From an uncultured Schlesneria sp. (GTDB taxonomy: Bacteria > Planctomycetota > Planctomycetia > Planctomycetales > Planctomycetaceae): DNA of 64,000 bases. The position numbers and the translations under genes are program-made. Below, one piece after another: positions 26,429 to 34,187 of the stretch. The stretch lies in contig CAILLA010000285.1 in assembly GCA_903834925.1 (NCBI GenBank), forward strand, positions 1 through 64,000, in the 5' to 3' direction. Position 1 is the stretch's first letter. Every line of letters starts with the position of its first letter. The notes below the pieces were generated by a model. It was not told the origin of the DNA, did no database searches, and saw nothing but the letters and a program-made list of their open reading frames with translations.

Positions 26429-29191
26429 TTACAAATCGTCCGCCGTTGCTCTGCCGATATCGAGTGCCACGAATCGCAGTAATTCGTCGTCGCTCATTTC
26501 CGTCAGCATTGGAGCCGTGTCTTCTCCGAGCAGTTGATCGGCTACGGCTTGCTTATCGCGGATCATGGCATCAATTCGTTCTTCGATCGTCCCCCGGCAG
26601 ACGAATTTGTGTACGAGCACATTCCGTTTCTGGCCAATCCGGAAAGCCCGGTCCGTGGCCTGGTTCTCAATCGCCGGATTCCACCATCGGTCAAAATGCA
26701 CGACGTGCGATGCGGCAGTCAGGTTGAGTCCCGTTCCGCCTGCCTTCAGCGAGATTACAAAGAACGGTGGACCGCCATCCGCCTGAAACGTCCGAACGAG
26801 TTCGGCTCGCTTCTTAACAGGAGTTGTCCCGTCCAGGACCAGCCCTTCCCGTCCAAAAACGGTGGCCAGATAATCTGCCAGTGGCCGTGTCATGGACTGG
26901 AACTGAGTGAAGACCAGCATCTTTTCCTGTCGTGCGATTATTGGTTCGCAGAGAAGCGCCAGGCGTTCGAACTTCCCGCTTTCTGCAGGAGTGAATGTCG
27001 AGCCTGTCAGATACTGTGCCGGATGATTACAGATCTGTTTGAACTGCATCAGCATCGAAAGAACGATTCCCTTTCGAGCGATCCCTTCAGATTCTTTAGC
27101 CTCTTCCAACCGTCTGGCCAGATCTTTCACGGCGTTCTCATAGAGGACTGCCTGTTTCTTCGAAAGACCGCATTCCGTTCGCATCTCGGTCTTTTCCGGC
27201 AAATCGGGAACGATCGTGGGGTCGGTTTTCATGCGACGCAAAATGTAAGGCCGCACCAGTCGGCGAAGCGCTCCAAATGCGGTCGAGTCCTGTTGTTGAT
27301 TCAGCTTTTTCACGAATTTCTTGAATTCGCCCGCCGAACCCAGAAGGCCAGGGCAGCAGAAATCGAACAGCGACCAGACGTCACCCAGATTGTTTTCCAC
27401 GGGGGTCCCGGTCAGAACAATCCGTCCCGCGGCGGTGAGTTTCTTGACACTTTTGGTTTGAGACGACGAAGCGTTCTTGATCGCCTGAGCTTCATCCAGA
27501 ACCAGCAGCGACCAGTGAATGTTGCTCAACCAGTTTTGATTTCGAGTCAGACTATAAGTCGCGATCACGACGTCATAACCAGCGAGTGCTTGCTGCGGAT
27601 TTTTGGCGATTTTTTCAAATGTCTCGGAGTCACATTCAGAACGATGAGCAATAAACACCGTCAATTGCGGGGCGAACCGTTTCAGTTCCTCACGCCAGTT
27701 TCCAATCAAAGACGCCGGTACGATCAATAAGCTTGGGGTTTGCTCATCGACTGGTTGCTTAGACTTTTTGCCTGCGGGTCTGGTCTGTGACGCGATATGC
27801 CGTTTTCGTTGGAGCAGAAGATCGATGACCTGAATTGTCTTGCCTAAACCCATGTCGTCAGCCAGGCAACTTCCTAAACCGAGTTCTGTCATGAACCATA
27901 GCCAGCGGACTCCTTCAGCCTGGTAAGGTCGAAGCGTCGCCTGCAGGTCTCGGCCCGGCTCACAGTTCGTGATACTGCTTGGGTCGCGCAACTGATTCAA
28001 TGTCTCACGCAACCAGTCGCCCGAGGTGATTCTCGACCATGACGCGACTTGTTCGTCAACATCGTCGTTGGATGCCAGCTTGGCTCCCGCCAGCATCCGC
28101 ATACCCTGGATGAAGTCGATCCCGCCCGCATGGGCATTCGCCAGACCTTCCCAATGATCGAGAGCCTGAGCCAGTTTTTCCCGATTGACCTCGACCCATT
28201 TCCCGCGCAGCAGCGCCAGCCCTTCGGTCCCTTCCATCAACTGCCGACGTTCTGCATCCGTAAGGGGTTCACCATCAACCGCAAGGTCGACTTCGAAGTC
28301 GAGCAGGCTGTTCATTCCGACAGTACTGGTCGCCTTACCGCCGACAGTCACGCGTACTTGTGGCCGTGGCGGTTGTCGAGCCGACCACCAGTTCGGCATC
28401 CGAACAACGACACCCGCCTCTTCCATCGCGACCGATTCTGTCAGAAATCGATAGGTCTGCCGAATGGTCCAGGCTTGGGGCGCGAAGAGCTGTTTGCTGT
28501 CGAGCAGTTCACGAACCACGGGACTTTTCGCCGCGGCTCGACGTACAGGTTCCAGTAGTGACTCCAGCTTCTCGCGATCGTTAGCCGCCGCGTAAAGCTT
28601 GAGTGCTTCGGCCAGCGGAATGTGTTGCAAGCGAGCCTGCCCTGACAATCGACTGGTGAAGGTCGCGAGAAAAGCAAATGGACGAGATTCATCCCGTTTA
28701 TTCTCGGCCACGTGAAACGTGACGCGTCCCAGCAAATGCCACAGCGGATTGACGGTTTGCAAAAACGAAGCAGGGCCGTCGGAACACGTCAGCGCACGTT
28801 CGACGACCAGTTCGCGTAATTCGACCCACAACCGTTTCAGAACCTCGGCATTCAGGTATTCCAGCCCGAGCATTGGCGGCGCGTCGGCGATCATCAGATC
28901 AAGTTGTTCGTGAGGCGGAGTGGGGATTTCCTTCCATTGATCGAATCCCCCTTCACCCAACTGGCAGACCGCCTGAAAAAACTGTCGCGTCAAACCACGC
29001 CAGAAAACGAATGCAGTCGGCAATTCTTGGTTGATAGAATGCGAAGCCAGCAAGAGCAGTCCCGAGGCACTTGATTCGTCGAAGGCCTCGCGTAACTGTT
29101 TCTTCGTCGAATCGGAAACAACTGGTAAGCTATCGGCGGCTTCAATAACAGAAAGATGCCCGCCGGGCGAAATGGCAATCGTCAAAGACAT
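26429..29191 (-). CDS. SNF2-family DEAD/DEAH-like helicase
   Basis: The 920-residue protein carries an SNF2 helicase core in the C-terminal half: Walker A DDMGLGKTIQ (near residue 445), LVLDEAQAIKN (near 565), LTGTPVENNL, and the C-terminal helicase motifs ISLKAGGTGLNLT and DRWWNPAIENQATDRAFRIG. The N-terminal 400 residues match the region found in bacterial SNF2 proteins that act with SWIM proteins. SNF2 enzymes translocate on double-stranded DNA and displace proteins. In bacteria they are linked to transcription-complex recycling, repair or phage defence; which applies here is unknown. The ATG has only a weak GAAAG ribosome site. Confidence 0.93.
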   Translation of the reverse strand: MSLTIAISPGGHLSVIEAADSLPVVSDSTKKQLREAFDESSASGLLLLASHSINQELPTAFVFWRGLTRQFFQAVCQLGEGGFDQWKEIPTPPHEQLDLMIADAPPMLGLEYLNAEVLKRLWVELRELVVERALTCSDGPASFLQTVNPLWHLLGRVTFHVAENKRDESRPFAFLATFTSRLSGQARLQHIPLAEALKLYAAANDREKLESLLEPVRRAAAKSPVVRELLDSKQLFAPQAWTIRQTYRFLTESVAMEEAGVVVRMPNWWSARQPPRPQVRVTVGGKATSTVGMNSLLDFEVDLAVDGEPLTDAERRQLMEGTEGLALLRGKWVEVNREKLAQALDHWEGLANAHAGGIDFIQGMRMLAGAKLASNDDVDEQVASWSRITSGDWLRETLNQLRDPSSITNCEPGRDLQATLRPYQAEGVRWLWFMTELGLGSCLADDMGLGKTIQVIDLLLQRKRHIASQTRPAGKKSKQPVDEQTPSLLIVPASLIGNWREELKRFAPQLTVFIAHRSECDSETFEKIAKNPQQALAGYDVVIATYSLTRNQNWLSNIHWSLLVLDEAQAIKNASSSQTKSVKKLTAAGRIVLTGTPVENNLGDVWSLFDFCCPGLLGSAGEFKKFVKKLNQQQDSTAFGALRRLVRPYILRRMKTDPTIVPDLPEKTEMRTECGLSKKQAVLYENAVKDLARRLEEAKESEGIARKGIVLSMLMQFKQICNHPAQYLTGSTFTPAESGKFERLALLCEPIIARQEKMLVFTQFQSMTRPLADYLATVFGREGLVLDGTTPVKKRAELVRTFQADGGPPFFVISLKAGGTGLNLTAASHVVHFDRWWNPAIENQATDRAFRIGQKRNVLVHKFVCRGTIEERIDAMIRDKQAVADQLLGEDTAPMLTEMSDDELLRFVALDIGRATADDL

Positions 29192-29249
29192 GAAGAACTT
29201 TCAGATGGTAATCTGCATCAAAGAAGGCTCCAGCGAGGATTCATGTCCT

Positions 29250-29285
29250 ACCAAAGTAGCCATCATCGCTCCGCGTGATGAGCAT
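29250..29285 (+). repeat. Dispersed repeat, family D (copy 1)
   Basis: These 36 bases, beginning ACCAAAGTAGCCATCATCG, recur exactly on the other strand at 39207-39242. Similarity continues for about ten more bases up to TCGAGAA. CATCA...TGATG inside can form a small hairpin. A diverged copy lies at 31311-31344. Confidence 0.85.
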
Positions 29286-29442
29286 CTCTCGAGAATGAGC
29301 CGATCGTTGCCGCAGCCTGGGTCCATTTTGGCAGACACTGAATTCAAAGTAAAAGCAGTGTACGGCGTCAATTGTACGTCATCCGTGAAAGGGTCGTCGC
29401 GCGGAGATGTCATCAGTTTTATAAATTGAAAATCGCGAGCGA

Positions 29443-29524
29443 CCTGCCGTATCAGCGGCTTCCAGCCGCTGATGGAAATTATGCGTGGAGGCTACCAGCC
29501 TCCACGACAAAACTTGCAAACTCG
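29443..29524. repeat. Dispersed palindromic repeat, family B (complete copy)
   Basis: Two perfect 10-base hairpins with three-base loops follow each other: ATCAGCGGCT-tcc-AGCCGCTGAT and CGTGGAGGCT-acc-AGCCTCCACG, then ACAAAACTTGCAAAC. The copy at 10253-10322 keeps the flanks but lost most of the first hairpin. A shorter related element with GCATGGGCTTCAGCCCGTGC and CCACAACAACTTG lies at 31379-31415. Confidence 0.75.
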
Positions 29525-29614
29525 GAGCGATGATTCCTGCTTTGGAAGTTCATGCCACGTGGTATGATCCGTTTGCCCGCGCAGTAGTTTAGAATCAGTA
29601 ATCAAGCCGCAAAC

Positions 29615-30025
29615 ATGACCGCGAGAATTCTGAACAACGATGAGGTGAATGAGGCCATGAACAATTGCCCGACGTTCAATGGTCACGCTGCCCACAAAAC
29701 AACGGTACTGTTGGCACTCGAGCGTTCCAAACATCAAGATCTCATCTCGCGATCCGAGGCCAAACGGGTATTGAGTAGATTCGAACGCTTTCGGGAAGTC
29801 CTGCTGGATTTCAAAGGAGTGAGTTCGATCGGACAAGCGTTTGCTGATGAGATTTTCCGTGTCTTTAAACAGAGTCACCCCGACGTTGTCATTCTGGCAA
29901 TCGACACGACTCCCGAAGTCGACAAAATGATCAGTCGCGCCAAATCCATTGAGAATACGCCAAGCTCCCCCCAACAGCCTGAAGCACAAAGACTGAATTC
30001 GTTAATCATTTTTCAACCGGGCTGA
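29615..30025 (+). CDS. STAS-like (DUF4325) domain protein
   Basis: The 136-residue protein contains LISRSEAKRVLSRFERF, then EVLLDFKGVSSIGQAFADE and IFRVFKQSHPDV. This is the signature of DUF4325, a STAS-like domain often found alone or with histidine-kinase-like ATPases. STAS domains bind proteins in regulatory switches; a partner is not evident nearby. The ATG at 29615 has no clear ribosome site, and an ATG at 29657 is an alternative. Its last 24 bases overlap the end of the thioredoxin-like gene on the other strand. Confidence 0.78.
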   Translation: MTARILNNDEVNEAMNNCPTFNGHAAHKTTVLLALERSKHQDLISRSEAKRVLSRFERFREVLLDFKGVSSIGQAFADEIFRVFKQSHPDVVILAIDTTPEVDKMISRAKSIENTPSSPQQPEAQRLNSLIIFQPG

Positions 30026-31255
30026 CGCAATGTCTTCAACGAACTTTTTCAAATCCTGTTCGGTTTGTGCCCCCGTGATTCTTTTCACTTCCACACCTTT
30101 GGAAACGAGAATAAAGCAAGGAATTGTTTCGACGTTGAATTGTTTCGCCAGATCGAGATTTCGATCGACATCGACAGCACGAATTGGAAGTCCTTGTTTT
30201 TTGAGTTTCTCGATCAAGGGAACCATTTTCTGACACGGGCCACACCAGGTCGCTGTGAAAAACAAGATCTGGTTTGAGTTCTTCAGATCGGTCGTTCGAT
30301 CAGATTCCAGTGGCATAGCTTCATCGGGAGGGGGAACAAATGACAGTGGTGGATTGTTCCTCTTTTCCATCAATTCGCTTAAGCGGCTCACTTCATCTCG
30401 CAGCGATTGAACATCATTCCGAAGTTGTTTCCTTTCTGAAATGTCGTGTTTTTTCGAACGCTTATTCTTTTTCGATTTCTCTTTATGGGTCCTGGAATCA
30501 TCCAGAGATTTGGAATCTGCAGTTGCTGGGAGAACTTTCAGTTGCGGGATCACCTCGTTGTAAAATTGTTGTCCGATTTGAAGAATCACTCTGGCGTCGT
30601 CTTCGGTCGTGGTGGTACCGGCAAGGACTGCAGCGGAATTACGAATCTCAATCACACGGACCTGAGCGTCTGGTGCCGCCAATTTGATTGCTTGATCGAT
30701 TTCGGATGTGTCGGATTCAACGACAATTTGCAGTTCACAATTTTTGAGCGTCGCAGGGTCGTCGCTTTTTCCTTCGCCGTAGTACTTGAACGTGGCCGCC
30801 CCTTTACGAAGTGCGATAAAAGCCATTGCGTTAGGGTCCCCTCCTGACATTTCCAGTACGGGTTCACGTGCGGGAAAGAAGTCGCTCCATTCGTGATTGT
30901 CGGGTGTTTTTGAACCTGACCGGGCGCCAACCTGCTGAGTGTTAAGGAGTACCCATCCGACGGGCTCATGTTCCACCATGTAAGGAAGTTTTAACGTCCA
31001 GCCTTTCGTCACCTTCATCCGAAAACGCCCAGGTTTCGGGGCAAATGAACAATGCGACAACGGCGCATCTGATTGAGTCAGATCTTTGACATCGATAAAT
31101 TCCTGTTCGCTCGATTCTTTTGCCAGAGGAGGTTTTGTTCGCGGCGTTTCGTCGGCAAATGCGGGCAACGAAATCGCTGTCGCCAAAACAGAGGCCATTC
31201 CAAACAGGCACATCGCCGAACGAAACGCACAAGCCACTTTGATTCGCATTAACAT
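30002..31255 (-). CDS. Secreted thioredoxin-fold protein
   Basis: The 417-residue protein has a signal peptide (about residues 1-33, ending AFA), a central region without recognised domain, a charged coiled coil (QLRNDVQSLRDEVSRLSELM) and a C-terminal thioredoxin domain with the CGPC active site in FFTATWCGPCQKMVPL and the cis-proline region ETIPCFIL. It likely acts in the periplasm as a thiol oxidoreductase or thiol-dependent partner. ATG 31255 follows AAAGGAA; longer starts upstream are not supported. It converges on the STAS-like gene with a 24-base overlap. Confidence 0.87.
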   Translation of the reverse strand: MLMRIKVACAFRSAMCLFGMASVLATAISLPAFADETPRTKPPLAKESSEQEFIDVKDLTQSDAPLSHCSFAPKPGRFRMKVTKGWTLKLPYMVEHEPVGWVLLNTQQVGARSGSKTPDNHEWSDFFPAREPVLEMSGGDPNAMAFIALRKGAATFKYYGEGKSDDPATLKNCELQIVVESDTSEIDQAIKLAAPDAQVRVIEIRNSAAVLAGTTTTEDDARVILQIGQQFYNEVIPQLKVLPATADSKSLDDSRTHKEKSKKNKRSKKHDISERKQLRNDVQSLRDEVSRLSELMEKRNNPPLSFVPPPDEAMPLESDRTTDLKNSNQILFFTATWCGPCQKMVPLIEKLKKQGLPIRAVDVDRNLDLAKQFNVETIPCFILVSKGVEVKRITGAQTEQDLKKFVEDIASARLKND

Positions 31256-31310
31256 AAATCGATTCCTTTCGACGTCTGAGAATCCCGACTGGTTAGCCCG
31301 CAAGGCTAAG

Positions 31311-31344
31311 CCAAAGTCTCCATCATCATTACGTGGTCATTGGT
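31311..31344 (+). repeat. Dispersed repeat, family D (diverged copy)
   Basis: CCAAAGTCTCCATCATC followed by TTACGTGG matches the start of the 36-base repeat at 29250 and 39207 with several substitutions. It lies just upstream of the thioredoxin-like gene, so it may be an older copy. Confidence 0.45.
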
Positions 31345-31378
31345 TTCTGTAAATTGAAAATGACAAGTCAAAACCCGT

Positions 31379-31415
31379 AGCATGGGCTTCAGCCCGTGCG
31401 CCACAACAACTTGAT
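31379..31415. repeat. Hairpin element related to family B
   Basis: GCATGGGCTTCAGCCCGTGC forms a stem of nine to ten pairs (one G-T). It is followed by CCACAACAACTTG, which resembles the CCACGACAAAACTTG flank of the repeat at 29443. It precedes a truncated metallophosphoesterase. Confidence 0.4.
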
Positions 31416-31468
31416 CGGGCGAACGCCCACACCATAAAAATTAGCAGCCAGGGAGCCATGATGGCTAA

Positions 31469-31759
31469 ACGGCAATCAACCAGGTGGACGGAGCTGTCTG
31501 CCTGGGCTGGGGCGGCGAGGTTGAACTGGCCGGAAGACGACTCGCGATGACTCATGGGCATCTCATCAAAGAATATCACCGGTTGCTGGCAACCAATCCT
31601 GATTATCTTTTCCTGGGTCATTCCCATGTCGCAGCCGATCATCGCGACGGGGTGACACGGTTCATTAATCCGGGTGCTCTTCACCGAGCAGAAGAATTCA
31701 CCGTCGCGTTGCTGAACCTCGAAACCGACAACCTCAAGCTTCTGCAGGTGTCAACGTAA
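31469..31759 (+). pseudogene. 5'-truncated metallophosphoesterase (YfcE/MJ0936-like)
   Basis: The frame gives GGEVELAGRRLAMTHGHL, then PDYLFLGHSHVAADHRDG and TRFINPGALHRA. These are the last three metal-binding motifs of calcineurin-like phosphoesterases (THGH, GHSH, NPG). The N-terminal motifs DxH, GDxx and GNxD, about 75 residues, are missing, and upstream is a stop codon and repeat-like sequence. The protein would lack half its metal site, so it is probably not functional. A GTG at 31484 is the only nearby start. Confidence 0.7.
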
Positions 31760-31810
31760 AATGAATGAAAAACCGCAAGCCTAATTGAAAAGTTCTGAAT
31801 GACGAAAGAA

Positions 31811-31936
31811 AGATTTTTGGAATACTAATCTTCGCGAATCTGCACTAATAAGACAAATGGCAGGAAAGTGACACTCAAATCCAAATCTTGAATTCTCCGA
31901 TTAGCGAAGATTCGTGCAGATTAGTGTTCCAAATCT
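31811..31936. repeat. MITE-like element with long imperfect inverted ends
   Basis: The left end (31811-31850), containing TGGAATACTAATCTTCGCGA, pairs imperfectly with the right end (31900-31936), containing TGCAGATTAGTGTTCCAAAT, over about 35 bases, leaving a core of about 50 bases. It has no coding capacity. It lies directly before the Nudix gene and could affect its transcription. Confidence 0.6.
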
Positions 31937-31974
31937 TAAAATTCCTGTTTTCCTGATCCTCGTGGCTCATTTTT

Positions 31975-32373
31975 ATGACTTCCTTGAAACAGATCGGAAT
32001 TGCGGTCGTCGAACATGCTGGGCGCTACCTGATTGGAGTACGCGGACCTGACGTGCCGCTTGCCGGGTTCGCCGAATTTCCTGGCGGGAAATGCCTGAAC
32101 AACGAGTCGCCGTTTAAATGCGTTGTCCGAGAGTGCCTGGAAGAGACGGGTCTGGTTGTGATTCCCGCACGCCTTTTGCAACACAAGGAGTTCGAATATC
32201 CGCACGGCCGGGTTTCACTCCATTTCGTGCTTTGTCATCCGGCCAACCACAATGATGTTCAAGATCAGCACCAACAGTTCTTGTGGCATTCTCCCAAGGA
32301 ACTAAAGGTCCTGAAATTTCCCGATGCCAACGCCGATGTGATTGATCTCCTTTCGCAAGCGAGTGATGCGTGA
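31975..32373 (+). CDS. Nudix hydrolase (MutT-like)
   Basis: The 132-residue protein has a complete Nudix box, Gx5Ex7REUxEExGU, read as GKCLNNE, SPFKCVV, RECLEETGL (about residues 38-60). The short length and the start IGIAVVEHAGRYLIGVRG resemble MutT-type enzymes that hydrolyse oxidised or other nucleoside triphosphates. The exact substrate cannot be read from sequence. No ribosome site is clear, and a MITE-like element ends 39 bases upstream of its ATG. Confidence 0.88.
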   Translation: MTSLKQIGIAVVEHAGRYLIGVRGPDVPLAGFAEFPGGKCLNNESPFKCVVRECLEETGLVVIPARLLQHKEFEYPHGRVSLHFVLCHPANHNDVQDQHQQFLWHSPKELKVLKFPDANADVIDLLSQASDA

Positions 32374-32491
32374 TGATCTGCGAGTAACTGAATTGTCTCA
32401 CACAATTTGTGATTTCGAAAAGCAAGCGGGAGTCCGAGAATGAACAATTTCGTGTGGAAAAGTTCAATGACGTAAAGTCAATTCTGGCAGA

Positions 32492-33655
32492 TTAATACCG
32501 CACGCCGACCGTGAGGATCGCCGAATCGCCCAAATTGAAGTTGGGTGTCGATCCCGCGAAAATCGCTCGACGATCGAAGACGTATCCCGCTTCGGTAAAG
32601 AATGTGTAGCGACCGGAATCCCACCGGATACCAGCAGTTAACCGCTGGTCAGTGATCTGGATACGATCGCTTGTTCGAGGGTCTACAATGATCGCCTGGT
32701 AAGCCTCTGCGATATATTGGTATTGGCTGTACACCCAGAAATCGGCGTTTCGCCAGTTCCCCATGAAGTAACTGATTCGCGACGTGGGAAACAACGCTCG
32801 AATTTCCCAACGATCATTGGGCGTCCAGATTGCTCCAACGTGCGGCACAACCAGTGTATTCACGCGATCCCAGATCGCGACTCCACCAACCAGTTTCCAC
32901 TTGGGTGAAGCCGTATAAGTTGCGATCGCCCGACCGTCAAAATTGAACGCGTTCTTATCGATCTTGGCTTCATACGTTTCAACGAGTTGTGGGTGAAATG
33001 CAATCTGGGCACTCCACGGTCCATCATTGAAAAATCCCAACAACAGATCACTGGAAATCTGGTCGACTTGAGCCGGTAAGTTGATTCCGCCGGGACCATC
33101 CCACCAGCGAGCATTAAACCAGAATGTCCCGTCAAAGAGTACACCTGGTCGAATCAGGCCAGAGTACTTTGCGTTGGAATTCCATCCGACGACTTTCATA
33201 TTTCCGGTCGTTCCGAATGCCTGAGTCGCCGGAAGCACCGAGATTTCGTTATACGTCGACCAACCCAATCTGTAGTCTTGTGGACCGTTTGAGCCGGTTA
33301 ACATTTGCCAGCCGTAAGGGTCGAAATAGTTCTTCAGAACCGGAAAATCTAAGGGGACAAACGGATTGATTTCCGCAATCAAGTGCTGAACTTTCGGATC
33401 TTCCAATGCGCATGCAATTCCCGAGTCGTAAAAGCGATCCTGAATTTCGTCGTTGACAGTTTGAGCACGTGCGACGAACGGTTCGCTGAAGACTCGGCTA
33501 GATGCTTGGGTAACGATTGACGCACTTTGTGCTTCGACCGGCGATTGAACATCGGCTGAAGCGGTTGTTTGTGGCCATGATGCGCGACTATCCGCGAACA
33601 CGATATTTGGATCGGTTCCCCAAATCGACACGGCGATCAGGAACGAAGTCAGCAT
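32492..33655 (-). CDS. Outer-membrane beta-barrel protein (DUF6268-like)
   Basis: The 387-residue protein has a signal peptide (ending VFA, about residue 21), a Ser/Gln/Val-rich linker and then alternating beta-strand sequence rich in Trp, Tyr and Gly, ending in TVGVRY. A terminal aromatic residue is typical of outer-membrane barrels. Features such as RPGVLFDGTFWFNARWWDGP and IRALFPTSRISYFMG fit the planctomycete DUF6268 family. Its cargo or ligand is unknown. It is transcribed alone, with a 530-base gap upstream. Confidence 0.7.
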   Translation of the reverse strand: MLTSFLIAVSIWGTDPNIVFADSRASWPQTTASADVQSPVEAQSASIVTQASSRVFSEPFVARAQTVNDEIQDRFYDSGIACALEDPKVQHLIAEINPFVPLDFPVLKNYFDPYGWQMLTGSNGPQDYRLGWSTYNEISVLPATQAFGTTGNMKVVGWNSNAKYSGLIRPGVLFDGTFWFNARWWDGPGGINLPAQVDQISSDLLLGFFNDGPWSAQIAFHPQLVETYEAKIDKNAFNFDGRAIATYTASPKWKLVGGVAIWDRVNTLVVPHVGAIWTPNDRWEIRALFPTSRISYFMGNWRNADFWVYSQYQYIAEAYQAIIVDPRTSDRIQITDQRLTAGIRWDSGRYTFFTEAGYVFDRRAIFAGSTPNFNLGDSAILTVGVRY

Positions 33656-34187
33656 GGCTCGTTGATTGTAACCTTAGTCCGCAATTTGTAGGAGACGAAT
33701 TTTCGCCGTGATACTCGCGGAGAAGCGTCTCAAAAGCTTAGAATCCAGACTGAAAAATGACCAATAAAAACTTTATCGAGATCACCATTAATGACGTAAC
33801 CAACGATATTGTTGTGGCTTATGTCAAACCATCTAAATTACCTATTTTGAGAATCGACTGAATCCCTCGTTCAACATGAGGTTTGCCACCAGTACCGACA
33901 CGACTTATCCGAATGACTTCTTTGTCATAACCCCAACCTTGTTTGCCGACGTCTTCGATTTTCTGTTGATTGATAGAGAAGTCCTGAAGAAAAAATTTGG
34001 ATATTGTTCTTGTATTCCTATACCCTCTCCGTCGATCGACGCACTCCACGGGCGTTAACTACGCTCGAAGAGATCGGCTGAACACCGATCCGCCTTCGCC
34101 GCTGGCTGCGGGTTAAACGATGAAGTCACCTTCCGCATACGATACCACCATCTCAAACACTCACTTTGAAGCTGAAAACGACCCTCT
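33656..34187. other. Divergent intergenic region before gltX, no gene seen
   Basis: This 532-base gap must hold the promoters of the barrel gene (leftward) and gltX (rightward). It is AT-richer than its neighbours around 33750-33980. I see no T-box, riboswitch or convincing promoter pair, and the short open frames have no protein character. Confidence 0.4.

Larger units (their letters stand above)
29192..29614. other. Intergenic region with two dispersed repeats
   Basis: This 423-base gap between the leftward SNF2 gene and the rightward STAS-like gene contains a family D repeat (29250-29285) and a family B repeat (29443-29524). No gene is recognised. Confidence 0.6.

Noticed and set aside
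26534-27730. 398-codon open frame antisense to the SNF2 helicase
   Set aside because: No family features, and the opposite strand has a complete, well-conserved helicase reading.
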